Shown here: positions 8,516 to 17,133 of the stretch, in pieces
How the letters are laid out: every line of letters starts with the position of its first letter
How positions within the stretch are numbered: the stretch's first letter is position 1
Source: F1-120-MAGs118 sp013360535
GTDB taxonomy: Bacteria; Planctomycetota; UBA1135; GCA-002686595
Length of the DNA: 64,000 nt
Assembly (NCBI GenBank): GCA_026647215.1
Contig: JAPKHC010000019.1
Location: 1-64,000 of the forward strand
Reading direction: 5' to 3'
The notes under the pieces: generated by a model
Databases searched by the model: none
Seen by the model: only the letters and a program-made list of their open reading frames with translations
What the model was told of the DNA's origin: nothing
Made by a program: the position numbers and the translations under genes

Positions 8516-11500
8516 TCAGAAGCTGTAGGAGAGGTTGAGCGTGAGCGAGACGTCGATGCCTCGCGTGAACGACGTGCGGCGCTCGTCGCCGCCGATGTAC
8601 TTGGAGCGATAGACCGTGTCGATCGACGGGTCCGTGAGGTTCTTGGCCTGCAGTTGCAGCCTGAGGTGCTCGCCCAGCCGCTGGAACACGCTGAAGTTGA
8701 GCGTGTCGTACTGGCGCGCGTAGACGTCCGGCACGTAATTGCCCTGCGCCTGTCCCGCGCCCGCGATCAGCGTGTCACCCTGGATCGTGTAGAAGACGCC
8801 GAATTGCGTGCCGAGCTCCTCGAGGTCGTACGTGAGGAACAGGTTGAACAGGTACTCGGGCGCGTTCGTCATGTCGCGCGTCTTCGTCGGCGCGCTGATC
8901 TCGGGCAGGCTGAATTGCGCCTGATCGAAGGCCGAGAGCTCGACCGATGATTCGATGAACGTCGCATTGAGGCCCGCGGACAGCCCGCCGAGCTCTTCTT
9001 TCCACTGGCCGAGGTCCTGCCGCAGCTCGAGCTCGACGCCACCCAGCCGCCCCTTGGGGTAGTTGACCGGCGTCGTGAACACGAAGCCCGCGAGACGCTG
9101 CACGTACTCGATCGGATCCTCGATGTCCTTGTGGAACACCGACAGCGACACGAGCCCGCCCTCGTACGGCGTGTAGTCGAGCCGCAGGTCGTAGTTGTCG
9201 AGCGCGCTCATCTCGAGGTCGGGATTGCCGATGAACACGGGTCCACCGACGAACTCCTGCTGGATGATCGGGGTGAGCTCCTTGAACGTCTGCCGCGCGA
9301 TCGTGTGGCTGTAGGACGCGCGCAGGCTGAACTGCTCGACGGGCTTGTATTCCGCCGCGAGCGACGGGAGCAGGTTCTCCTGGCTGAAGTCGACGTCGGC
9401 GTCTCCGGGGTTGAGCTGCACGGGCGCCGTCGCACCCGGCGGGAACCAGAACGCGTTGCTCTCGGGCTTGTTCTCGATGCCGATCTTGGTCTGCTCGACG
9501 CGGGCGCCACCGACGAACTTGAACGTCTCGTCGAGCGGCACGTCGAACATGCCGTAGCCCGCGACGATGTCCTGCGTGCCCCGATAGTCGATATCTTCCG
9601 GCGAGGCCGTGATCGGGTGGTTCTCGAACGGAAACACCGCGCTCCACGGCTCGTCCCAGCCGCCGACGTAGTTCGCCCCCGCGTCGCCGAAGTTGCTGAA
9701 CGTGTCCTGATTGAAGTTGCGCTCGACGCTGTCGGCGAACAGGCCGGTCTTGAAGTAGCCGTCGAGGCCGCCCCACTGCGTGAACGGCACTTTCAGGTTG
9801 AGCGAGAGCTGCGTGCTCTCCTCGTCGATGGTCTTCCAGATGCGCTGCAGGTTGCCAAGATTGAAGTTCGCGGCCGGCTTGAACGGCAGCCACGTGTTCG
9901 GCGTGGTGAACGGCGGGATGAACGGCGGCGCGCCGGGATTGAGGCTCTCCGGCAGCCAGATCGCGCCGAATTGACGCTTGTCCGGCTGGTCGAGCGCGGC
10001 GCTCGAGGCTGACAGCGTCCAGTCGAGTTCCGGCGTTCTGAGCCAGCCCGCCTCGCCGCCGAGCTCGACCGGCAGCTTGTGATCGCCGCGCAGCTGCAGC
10101 GTGTCCGTGTCGCGCTCGGTGTAGACCAGCGTCTCGGTGCGGATGTACGGCGCCGCGTTGAGCGAGTTCGGCTGGTTGCCGGGGTCGCTGGGGTCGTTCG
10201 GATCGTAGCCAGGGAAGTAGTACTCCTTGCCGCGCGTGTCCGTGGCGAGCGTGGCGGAATCCTCGGCGACGTGCGTGTGCAGGAACGTGAGGCCGAGCTT
10301 GTGCTCGTCGTTCTCGAGGCCGAACGATCCGAGCGCACCCCAGCGCACGAGCTGCGTGCCCTTCTTGATGTCGAACAGCGCCGTCTTGAAGTCGCCTTCG
10401 ACCGGCGTGCCCGGAATGGGCGCACCCTGCAGGTACACCGGCGACATCTTCTCGCCGGGGTTGTCGACCCACAGCGAGTCGTTGGTGCCGTCGCGCACCA
10501 TCTGCGCGTCGCGCTCCCAGAACAGGCTGCCGAAGGCGCCGAGCTTCCAGCCGTTGTCGAGCTCGAGCTTGTCGCCGCCCGACAGCGTCCACTTGGTCTT
10601 GATCGGCCCCTCGCGCTCCGAGACGCCGACCGCTCCATCCCAGTTTCCACCGAGATTTCCCGTCTGCACGTCGCGGCCGCCGTCGTCGAAGCCGAGAAAG
10701 TTGATGCCGCCGCCTTCGTAGGTCGTGAAGCCGTCGCGCAGCGTGACGTTGGAGTTCGAGCCGAGCTGCGCGCTGAACTGCAGCGTGCCTTCGTCGGGCA
10801 CGCCCTTGAGGCGCACGTCGACCGCACCACCGGACGCATCACCCTGCTGATCGGGCGTGAACGTCTTTGAGACCTGGATGCTCTCGATGACCGCGGTCGG
10901 GAACTGGTCGAGCTCGACCGCGCGCTTGTCCTCGTCCGCCGACGGCAAGCGCACGCCGTTCATCTGCGAGCTCACGTAGCGATCGGGAAGGCCGCGAATC
11001 ACGGCGAACTTGCCGTTCTGCACCGTCGCGCCCGCCACGAGCCGCAGCGCGCCGGCCGCATCGTTCGCACCCGCGCGGCTCATCAGGCCCGCGCTGATCG
11101 AGTCCATCATCGCCGGCGTCTCGAAGCGCAGCTCGAGCAGCCCGGCTTCGGTTCCGGTGTCGACGGCGAGCACGTCCTGCACGACGAACTCTTCCATCTC
11201 CGTGAACTCGCCGGAGAGCTGCACGTCGACGTCCGTCAGCTGGCCCGCGATCACGAGCACGTCGCCCTTCACCTGGCGCACGTAGCCGTCCTTCGAGAAC
11301 ACCAGCGTGTACTTGCCCGGCGGCAGCTCGGGGAACACGTAGTTGCCCTGGTCGTTCGTCGCGAGCTTCTGGCCGGTCTCGACGATCAGGACCTGCGCGC
11401 CCGCGAGCGGCGCATCGAAGTCCTTGTCGAGCACGAGCCCGCGCACCGAGCCGGACTGGCCCTGCACGGCGCTCGGCCCAGCCGCACCGCCAATCGCGGC

Positions 11501-11533
11501 GAGCGTGATCCCCACCAGCGCGGGAGGGATCAC
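8516..11533 (-). CDS. TonB-dependent receptor with N-terminal carboxypeptidase-regulatory domain
   Basis: This 1005-residue outer-membrane receptor is read from GTG 11533; the frame is open further up but shows no better start. A signal peptide (about 1-25) is followed by a carboxypeptidase-regulatory-like domain (about 29-105, with DQGNYVFPELPPGKYTLVF). The plug domain follows (about 110-250, with FAVIRGLPDRYV and GDASGGAVDVRLKG), then a roughly 750-residue beta barrel ending in a terminal phenylalanine (LNLSYSF). The family imports large or scarce ligands using TonB energy. A dedicated ExbB/ExbD/TonB/TtpC set lies just downstream and a beta-helix secreted protein upstream; no SusD-like lipoprotein is present. 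The substrate cannot be read from the sequence. Confidence 0.92.
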   Translation of the reverse strand: MIPPALVGITLAAIGGAAGPSAVQGQSGSVRGLVLDKDFDAPLAGAQVLIVETGQKLATNDQGNYVFPELPPGKYTLVFSKDGYVRQVKGDVLVIAGQLTDVDVQLSGEFTEMEEFVVQDVLAVDTGTEAGLLELRFETPAMMDSISAGLMSRAGANDAAGALRLVAGATVQNGKFAVIRGLPDRYVSSQMNGVRLPSADEDKRAVELDQFPTAVIESIQVSKTFTPDQQGDASGGAVDVRLKGVPDEGTLQFSAQLGSNSNVTLRDGFTTYEGGGINFLGFDDGGRDVQTGNLGGNWDGAVGVSEREGPIKTKWTLSGGDKLELDNGWKLGAFGSLFWERDAQMVRDGTNDSLWVDNPGEKMSPVYLQGAPIPGTPVEGDFKTALFDIKKGTQLVRWGALGSFGLENDEHKLGLTFLHTHVAEDSATLATDTRGKEYYFPGYDPNDPSDPGNQPNSLNAAPYIRTETLVYTERDTDTLQLRGDHKLPVELGGEAGWLRTPELDWTLSASSAALDQPDKRQFGAIWLPESLNPGAPPFIPPFTTPNTWLPFKPAANFNLGNLQRIWKTIDEESTQLSLNLKVPFTQWGGLDGYFKTGLFADSVERNFNQDTFSNFGDAGANYVGGWDEPWSAVFPFENHPITASPEDIDYRGTQDIVAGYGMFDVPLDETFKFVGGARVEQTKIGIENKPESNAFWFPPGATAPVQLNPGDADVDFSQENLLPSLAAEYKPVEQFSLRASYSHTIARQTFKELTPIIQQEFVGGPVFIGNPDLEMSALDNYDLRLDYTPYEGGLVSLSVFHKDIEDPIEYVQRLAGFVFTTPVNYPKGRLGGVELELRQDLGQWKEELGGLSAGLNATFIESSVELSAFDQAQFSLPEISAPTKTRDMTNAPEYLFNLFLTYDLEELGTQFGVFYTIQGDTLIAGAGQAQGNYVPDVYARQYDTLNFSVFQRLGEHLRLQLQAKNLTDPSIDTVYRSKYIGGDERRTSFTRGIDVSLTLNLSYSF

Positions 11534-11754
11534 CGGAGGGGCTCCGCGCCGGGGCGGCGCCGGGTTCGTGCTGCAAGGGTCTTCACGCGGGCGACAAGGG
11601 TGAAGCGTCTTTATGAAGTCCGAGTGAACGTTGCGTGGGCCGTGGATGAAGCCCGCGCGCCCGTCTTCACGTTGCCCTCGTCGACGGCGCTTCCGCGGAG
11701 GCGACGTCGCGCAGGCGACAAGCCTCGATCAAGCTCCCGACAAGACGCCGCGGC

Positions 11755-12963
11755 TCACCACGGGTCGCTGAGCGCGCCCGCGATCTGCTCGAGCCGCGCC
11801 TTCAGCGTCGCATCCGGCTCCACGCCCGCCTTCGCCATCGCGAGGCACGTCGCCACGAGATCATCGGCCCGCGGTCGCGAGTTGGGATTGAACGTCCCCT
11901 CCTCGAGCGCCCTTGCGAACACGCGGCGTGCCTCGTCGAGGTCGCCCATCGCGGCATAGACCTCCGCCACCGGGCGCAGCGCTCCGGCACGGTAGATGTC
12001 GACGATCGTCGATCGATCCTGCGTGTACTGCGCGTGCACCGCGTCGAGCTCGCGGCGTGCTTCCTGTCGTTCACCCGCTCGATAGCGCAGCAGCGCCACC
12101 TGGGCCCCGAGCGGCGCGCGATCTTCCGGCAACCACTGGGCGCCTTCGACGAGCCCGCGGATCTCCGCGACGAGCTCGAGCGCCTCCGCACCGCGATCCA
12201 GGCGCGTTTTCGCGAGCTTTTCGAGCAGTTCGATGCGCACGCGCAGCGGCAGCAGCGTCCAGCCCTCGCGGATGGTCCGCTCGGCGCGCTCGCGACGCTC
12301 GCTGTCGTCCCAGCAACGCTCGTACAGCTCCGCGCACGCCGTCAGGGCGTTGCGCACGTTCTCGAAACCGCCAGTTCCGACGGCCTTGTCGATCGCCGCG
12401 AAGCGCGCATCCGCGTCTTCCGGGCTCGACTTCGCGGCCACTGCGCTCTGCACGGCACCGGCCTCGCTCTCTCCGATGCCCGGCGCGAGCCGCGCGGCAT
12501 CGTCCTTGTCGCCGATCCACACGTAGGTGGCCACGAGCCTCGCCCTCACGCGCTCGTCCTGCCATTCCTGCGCCGTTTCGCCGCTGTTTTTCGCGATGAG
12601 CGCTTCCGTAGCCATCGCGACGCGTCGCGCTTCTCCGGCGCGCCCGCCGCGTGCGTGGTGCAGCGCGAGGCTCGACAGCGCCGCCGCGCTCCTCCAGTTG
12701 ACGATCTCGAACGCGAGCTTCTCCGCCTTCGCCTCGAGCCCGAGCGCGAGGCACGCCTCGACCACGCTCTCCTGCGCCCGCGAGCGGTTCTTCACGTGCG
12801 GCACGAGCGGCATCGCCGTGGCCGCCCGCCACGCGCGGTCGACCAGCTCCTCACGCCACGGTGCACTCTGGCTTTCCGACGGCACGTGCGCCGCAGCTTG
12901 CGCCGCGTTCACCGGACCCGTGCCCAACACGCCGACCACGATCAGACTCGCGAGGCTCAACAT
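11755..12963 (-). CDS. Secreted helical-repeat (TPR-like) protein, unknown function
   Basis: The product is 402 residues from ATG 12963. That start is favoured over an in-frame GTG at 13008 because AGGAAGG stands 9 nt upstream and a signal peptide (MLSLASLIVVGVLG) follows at once. The mature part is almost entirely alpha-helical with degenerate TPR-like pairs, for example around AEVYAAMGDLDEARRVFARALEEG near the C-terminus. No enzymatic motif is visible. It lies between the TonB-dependent receptor and the beta-helix protein, all on the same strand, which suggests a periplasmic accessory role in that system. A strong hairpin separates it from the beta-helix gene, so it may have its own promoter. 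Confidence 0.72.
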   Translation of the reverse strand: MLSLASLIVVGVLGTGPVNAAQAAAHVPSESQSAPWREELVDRAWRAATAMPLVPHVKNRSRAQESVVEACLALGLEAKAEKLAFEIVNWRSAAALSSLALHHARGGRAGEARRVAMATEALIAKNSGETAQEWQDERVRARLVATYVWIGDKDDAARLAPGIGESEAGAVQSAVAAKSSPEDADARFAAIDKAVGTGGFENVRNALTACAELYERCWDDSERRERAERTIREGWTLLPLRVRIELLEKLAKTRLDRGAEALELVAEIRGLVEGAQWLPEDRAPLGAQVALLRYRAGERQEARRELDAVHAQYTQDRSTIVDIYRAGALRPVAEVYAAMGDLDEARRVFARALEEGTFNPNSRPRADDLVATCLAMAKAGVEPDATLKARLEQIAGALSDPW

Positions 12964-12997
12964 CGCTCTTGCCTTCCTGCTTGCGTTGGAACGAGCG

Positions 12998-13031
12998 ACG
13001 CTCCGCACGCGATTTCGCGCGTGCGGAGCGT
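12998..13031 (-). terminator. Strong intrinsic-type hairpin after the beta-helix gene
   Basis: A perfect 14-bp stem (12998-13011 with 13018-13031) closes a 6-nt loop, starting 26 bp after the stop of the beta-helix gene on the minus strand. The tract that follows is only weakly T-rich. It overlaps the 5' end of the longer, rejected form of the downstream gene, which also supports the shorter start there. Confidence 0.6.
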
Positions 13032-13056
13032 CCGTGGTGTCAGTCAGCGTTGCGGA

Positions 13057-15009
13057 TCACGGAGCGAGCGTGAACTGGAGCGCGTTGGAGAGGTTCGTCG
13101 ACTTCGAGGCCGGCGGGTCGCGGAACCAGCCCTGGGCCTGGAAGACCTGACCGGCGAAACGCGGCTGGCCGAGCGCACCGGGCGCGGCCGCCATGTATGC
13201 GTTCCAGTCGACCGAGAGCTGGCCGTTGCAGGAGTTGACCGTGCCGCCCGAGTTCTGCGCGGGGATGCGCTGCGTCGGGGACTTCACGCACAGGAAGCTC
13301 GTGCCCGTGCCCCACGGCGCGGCGGACTGGCCGGTGATCGAGTAGAAGATCAGGCCCTGCTTGACGCCCTCGACGTTGCCGACCTGGATCGTGTAGCCCG
13401 AGGTCGCGCTCGCGCTCGGCGTGCCGATCGCGTTCATCGTCGGCTTGCAGCCGTTCGTCGTGACGCCGGCGGTGCAGTAGCTCGTCGTGCCCTGCACCGG
13501 CGTGAAGCCGAAGGCGGACGAGGCCGTCCAGCCGTCGAGCCAGTTCTCACCCGGCGCGAACGCACCGCGGTAGGAGGCCGGCGTGAAGAAGCCGTCGTTC
13601 GGCGCGCTGCCGACGCTGGTGAGCGCGGCGTTGGCCGGGCGCGGGTCGAGGAAGGTGACCGGCAGCATCGTGAGCGAGCCGAGCACCACCGCGGAGCCGC
13701 GCGTGAGCGTCGTCACCGGCGAGTCGACGTCGGCGAAGCCCGGCGTCAGCACGTTGTTGTTGCCGGCGTTGAACACACCGCGCGAGGTCGCTTCCGTGTA
13801 GGCCGAGCCGTTCAGGTTGCGGAAGAACACGCTGTCGCTGATCTCGGCGAGCTTGCCCGAGGTCTGGACGGGGTAGAACGCGGCCGGGTTCGCGGGCGCG
13901 TTGACCGTCGAGAAGACGTTGTAGTCGGTGAGCCACGTGTTGGCCCAGCTCAGCGTGCCGTTGTTGCCGTAGCCGGCGCCACCGTCACCGTCGACGTTGT
14001 CGAAGGCGACCAGACGCTCGCCGAGGTCCATCATCACGCTGTTGCGCACCTGCAGGCGCGCGTTGTCGCGCCACGCCGTCGCGTGGTCGCCCGACACGGG
14101 CTGGCCGATCAGCGTCACGTTGTAGATCGTGCCGGTCGTGACGGGCTGCCAGTCGGACTGCTCCGCACCGTCGACCTCGATCAGGTTGTCGCCGACGCCC
14201 GAGCCCTGGGAGGCGTTCAGGCTGTAGCCCTGCACGATCAGGCCGAACTGCGCCTTGCCGCGCCAGCCCTGGTCGATGTCGAGGCTGTCGTCGCCGACGT
14301 TCCAGATGCTGAAGTGCTTCAGGTTGACCGTGCCACCCCAGATCTCGATGCCGTCGTCGACGTTGTTCATGATCTCGACGTGGTCGATCTCGGTGTTGCG
14401 ACCGATGCCGCCGAGCGAGAGGCCGTTGAGCTCGTTGTTGAGACCGACGACCTTGCCGCCGTAACGCAGCGACAGGTAGTGGATCGAGCCCGAGTCGTCG
14501 TCGTCGTTGCCGCCGCCGTAGAGCACCTTGGTGTCACCGGGGAAGGCCGCGACGAGGCCTTCCATCGCCGCGAAGTTGGCCGCGTTCGGCGTCGGCACGT
14601 TGCCGATCGTGCCGTTCTCGGAGACGTAACCGGCGCCCATGATCGTCAGGTTGCCCCACTCGTTCGCGGCAGCGCGCCACGTTCCGGTCTGCGGGTTGCC
14701 GTTCGTCCACGTCGCGACATCGGCCTTCGAGGTCATGATGACCGGGTTCGCCGAGGTGCCGTTGACGAAGATCTGGGCGCCGCGCGCGACCGCGAGGCTG
14801 CCGCCGAGACCGGTGTCGCTCGCGATGACCGTGCCCGCTTCGATGGTGAGCGTGGCGCCGGGCAGCACGTAGATCTGGCCCTGGAGGTTGTAGGTGTTGT
14901 TGGCGGTCCAGGTCGTCGACGTGGAGATGTTCGTCGTGACGAGCACCTCCGCGGCCTGGGCGGCGCCCGTCAGCAGGACGGAGGCCGCGAGGATGACTGC
15001 GGTACGCAT
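13057..15009 (-). CDS. Secreted beta-helix protein with planctomycete-type Cys C-terminal domain
   Basis: The product is 650 residues from ATG 15009, preceded by AAGGA. A signal peptide (1-19, ending AAQAA) leads into repeats with the pattern TTWTANNTYNLQGQIYVLPGATLTIEAGTVI, known from surface beta-helix proteins often found beside TonB-dependent receptors. The middle region (about 60-500) has repeated short strands consistent with a right-handed beta helix. Residues about 506-650 form a separate domain with paired cysteines (YCTAG...NGC, FLCVKSPTQR, NSCNG) ending in WFRDPPASK and TNLSNAL. The same domain ends the protein at 48904-50217. It is probably surface-exposed and may work with the receptor; ligand unknown. 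Some databases call such proteins multidrug transporters, which the sequence does not support. Confidence 0.78.
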   Translation of the reverse strand: MRTAVILAASVLLTGAAQAAEVLVTTNISTSTTWTANNTYNLQGQIYVLPGATLTIEAGTVIASDTGLGGSLAVARGAQIFVNGTSANPVIMTSKADVATWTNGNPQTGTWRAAANEWGNLTIMGAGYVSENGTIGNVPTPNAANFAAMEGLVAAFPGDTKVLYGGGNDDDDSGSIHYLSLRYGGKVVGLNNELNGLSLGGIGRNTEIDHVEIMNNVDDGIEIWGGTVNLKHFSIWNVGDDSLDIDQGWRGKAQFGLIVQGYSLNASQGSGVGDNLIEVDGAEQSDWQPVTTGTIYNVTLIGQPVSGDHATAWRDNARLQVRNSVMMDLGERLVAFDNVDGDGGAGYGNNGTLSWANTWLTDYNVFSTVNAPANPAAFYPVQTSGKLAEISDSVFFRNLNGSAYTEATSRGVFNAGNNNVLTPGFADVDSPVTTLTRGSAVVLGSLTMLPVTFLDPRPANAALTSVGSAPNDGFFTPASYRGAFAPGENWLDGWTASSAFGFTPVQGTTSYCTAGVTTNGCKPTMNAIGTPSASATSGYTIQVGNVEGVKQGLIFYSITGQSAAPWGTGTSFLCVKSPTQRIPAQNSGGTVNSCNGQLSVDWNAYMAAAPGALGQPRFAGQVFQAQGWFRDPPASKSTNLSNALQFTLAP

Positions 15010-15088
15010 GGTTGAGATCCTTGGTGTTGCAGGGGTTCGGACGGGGAGCGCGCGGGACTGCGGAGTGCCCGCGGCCTGTTAGGAGTTC

Positions 15089-15151
15089 GCACTTGACGCG
15101 GCAGAAGGTAGGCGAGCGCGCCGCGTGGCCCGTGAAGGCCGGGTCAAGTGC
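15089..15151. promoter_or_regulatory. 9-bp inverted repeat in the divergent promoter region
   Basis: GCACTTGAC (15089-15097) and GTCAAGTGC (15143-15151) are exact reverse complements 45 bp apart. They lie in the 256-bp gap between the beta-helix gene (minus) and the isomerase gene (plus). This may be a pair of operator half-sites or a looping site. I saw no convincing -35/-10 pair. The rest of the gap shows nothing I can name. Confidence 0.25.
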
Positions 15152-15265
15152 TGTCCAAGCTTCGCGCCGACTCGCTCGCACGACACAACTCGCGACAGGC
15201 CAACGGTTTGGGAGCGCTCGACGCTTGCGCCGCGGGCCGTCGATCGCTTTTCTGGTGCGCACTCC

Positions 15266-16105
15266 ATGCTGCTCACCCATCGACTCGGTGTCTGCTCGTG
15301 GTCTCTGCAACCGACGGGACCCGCAGACCTTGCCTCCAAGCTCTCGCGCCTCGGCGTCGACTGCTGCCAGCTCCACCTCGATCCGCTGCGCGAGGGCCGC
15401 TGGGACCTTGCGGAGACCCGCGACGCGCTGCGCTCGGCCGGTGTCGCGATCCGCAGCGGCATGATGTCGACGCACGGCGAGGACTACTCGACGCTCGACA
15501 CGATCCGCGCCACCGGCGGCCTGCGCCCGACGGCGCACTGGGCGACCAACCTCGCGATCGCCAAGGGCGATGCCGAGATCGCGCGTTCGCTCGGCCTCTC
15601 GCTCGTCAGCTTCCACGCCGGCTTCCTGCCGCACGACCGCACGGATCCCGAGCGCGCCGTGCTGCTCGAGCGCCTGCGGCAGGTGGTCGACGTGTTCGCC
15701 GACCACGGCGTCGTGATCGCGTTCGAGACCGGCCAGGAAACGGCGGAGACGCTGGTGCACGCGCTGGCCGAGCTCGATCGCCCCTCCGCAGGCGTCAACT
15801 TCGATCCGGCGAACATGCTGCTCTATGGCATGGGCGACCCGGTCGACTCGCTGCGGCGGCTGGCGAGCCGCGTGCGGCAGGTGCACGTCAAGGACGCGAC
15901 GCGCACGAAGGTTCCGGGCACGTGGGGCGAGGAAGTGCCCGTCGGCACGGGCGAGGTCGAGTGGCCCGCGTTCTTCGGCGTGATCGCCGAGAAGCGCCTC
16001 ACGGTCGACCTGATGATCGAGCGCGAGGCGGGCGAGCGGCGCATCGAGGACATCGCGACGGCCAAGGCGCTCGTCGCGCGGCACGTGCAGGTCGGAGCGA
16101 AGTGA
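15266..16105 (+). CDS. Sugar phosphate isomerase/epimerase family protein (TIM barrel)
   Basis: The product is 279 residues from ATG 15266. The fold is the AP-endonuclease-2/xylose-isomerase-like TIM barrel. It begins with LGVCSWSLQ, and the metal-site strands follow in order: SFHAGFLPH (His), IAFETGQE (Glu), GVNFDPANML (Asp), VHVKDAT (His-Asp) and a C-terminal glutamate (MIER). These residues bind a divalent metal in sugar epimerases such as hydroxypyruvate isomerase and inosose epimerase. The stop overlaps the next gene's start (TGATG), and that partner is a Gfo/Idh/MocA dehydrogenase, so the two probably act together in sugar or inositol-type metabolism. The exact substrate is not deducible. 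Confidence 0.85.
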   Translation: MLLTHRLGVCSWSLQPTGPADLASKLSRLGVDCCQLHLDPLREGRWDLAETRDALRSAGVAIRSGMMSTHGEDYSTLDTIRATGGLRPTAHWATNLAIAKGDAEIARSLGLSLVSFHAGFLPHDRTDPERAVLLERLRQVVDVFADHGVVIAFETGQETAETLVHALAELDRPSAGVNFDPANMLLYGMGDPVDSLRRLASRVRQVHVKDATRTKVPGTWGEEVPVGTGEVEWPAFFGVIAEKRLTVDLMIEREAGERRIEDIATAKALVARHVQVGAK

Positions 16106-17130
16106 TGGCGACGCGCAAGATCGGTGTCGGCGTGATCGGGCTGGGTTTCATGGGTCGCACGCACCTCGCGGCCTTCGCGGCGGCGGACGCCGCGGGCTTC
16201 GGCAACCGGCTGGTCGCCGTGTGCGACTCCGATCCCGCGCGCCGCCAGGGCCTCGCCGCGAGCGGCGGCAACCTCGACACCGGCGCCTCGCAGGAGCGCC
16301 TGTTCGATCCGGCGAAAGTGCGCGGATTCGCCGAGCCGGCGCAGCTCCTCGCCGATCCCGAGGTCGAGCTCGTCAGCATCTGCACGCACACGACCACGCA
16401 CGTCGATCTCGCGCTCGCGGCGCTCGCGGCCGGCAAGCACGTGCTGCTCGAGAAGCCCGTCGCGCTCGACAGCGCCTCCGCGCAGCGACTCGCCGACGCC
16501 GCGGCGCGCTCCAAGGGCCTGTGCATGCCGGCGATGTGCATCCGCTTCTGGCCGGCGTGGGCGCGCGCGCTCTCGGCCGTGCGCAGCGCAGAGTTCGGCG
16601 CCGTGCGCAGCGCCGTGTTCCGCCGCCTCGGCAATCGACCGGGCTGGAACGGCTTCTACGCCGACTACGAGAAGAGCGGTGGAGCGCTGTTCGACCTGCA
16701 CGTGCACGACGTCGACTTCGTGCGCGCGTGCTTCGGGGATCCGGTCGCGGTGTCGAGCGCGGGCTCGCTCGACCACGTGACGACGCTCTTCCACTACGCC
16801 GATGGACCTGCGCACGTCGTCGCCGAAGGTGGCTGGGACCACGGCGACGGCTGGCCCTTCAAGATGGCCTTCACGATCGTGTTCGAGCGGGCCACGCTCG
16901 ACTACGAGTTCGGCCGCACGCCGGAGCTCGCGCTCGTGCAGGGAGGTCAGCGCACCGCGCTCGACGTCGGCCCGCTCAACGGCTACGACGGCGAGGTGCG
17001 CCACCTGCTCGCGGCGATCGCCTCGGGCTCGCGCGAGCTCGAAGCGACCGTCGCCGATGCCGTCGCGCACACGCGGCTGATCGAGGCCGAGCGCCGCAGC
17101 CTCGCCTCGCGCACGCCCCAGAAGCCCTGA
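16105..17130 (+). CDS. Gfo/Idh/MocA-family NAD(P)-dependent oxidoreductase
   Basis: The product is 341 residues. The N-terminal Rossmann domain begins GVGVIGLGFMGRTH, a variant of the GxGxxG nucleotide-binding motif. The family's EKPVAL motif, whose lysine is catalytic, is at about residue 113 (HVLLEKPVALD). The C-terminal alpha/beta domain contains GGALFDLHVHDVDF, the G-x-D/H-xx-H-D-x-D signature of sugar dehydrogenases. The enzymes oxidise or reduce sugars, inositols or their derivatives. The ATG shares a base with the stop of the sugar isomerase gene, so translation is coupled. It ends 3 bp before the converging serine hydrolase-like gene. Confidence 0.92.
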   Translation: MATRKIGVGVIGLGFMGRTHLAAFAAADAAGFGNRLVAVCDSDPARRQGLAASGGNLDTGASQERLFDPAKVRGFAEPAQLLADPEVELVSICTHTTTHVDLALAALAAGKHVLLEKPVALDSASAQRLADAAARSKGLCMPAMCIRFWPAWARALSAVRSAEFGAVRSAVFRRLGNRPGWNGFYADYEKSGGALFDLHVHDVDFVRACFGDPVAVSSAGSLDHVTTLFHYADGPAHVVAEGGWDHGDGWPFKMAFTIVFERATLDYEFGRTPELALVQGGQRTALDVGPLNGYDGEVRHLLAAIASGSRELEATVADAVAHTRLIEAERRSLASRTPQKP

Positions 17131-17133
17131 GGC

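Noticed and set aside
12034..15015. A 993-codon open frame on the plus strand opposite the helical-repeat and beta-helix genes
   Set aside because: It is an artefact of high GC codon use opposite two well-supported secreted-protein genes. Its translation is arginine-rich and of low complexity, and shows no domain.
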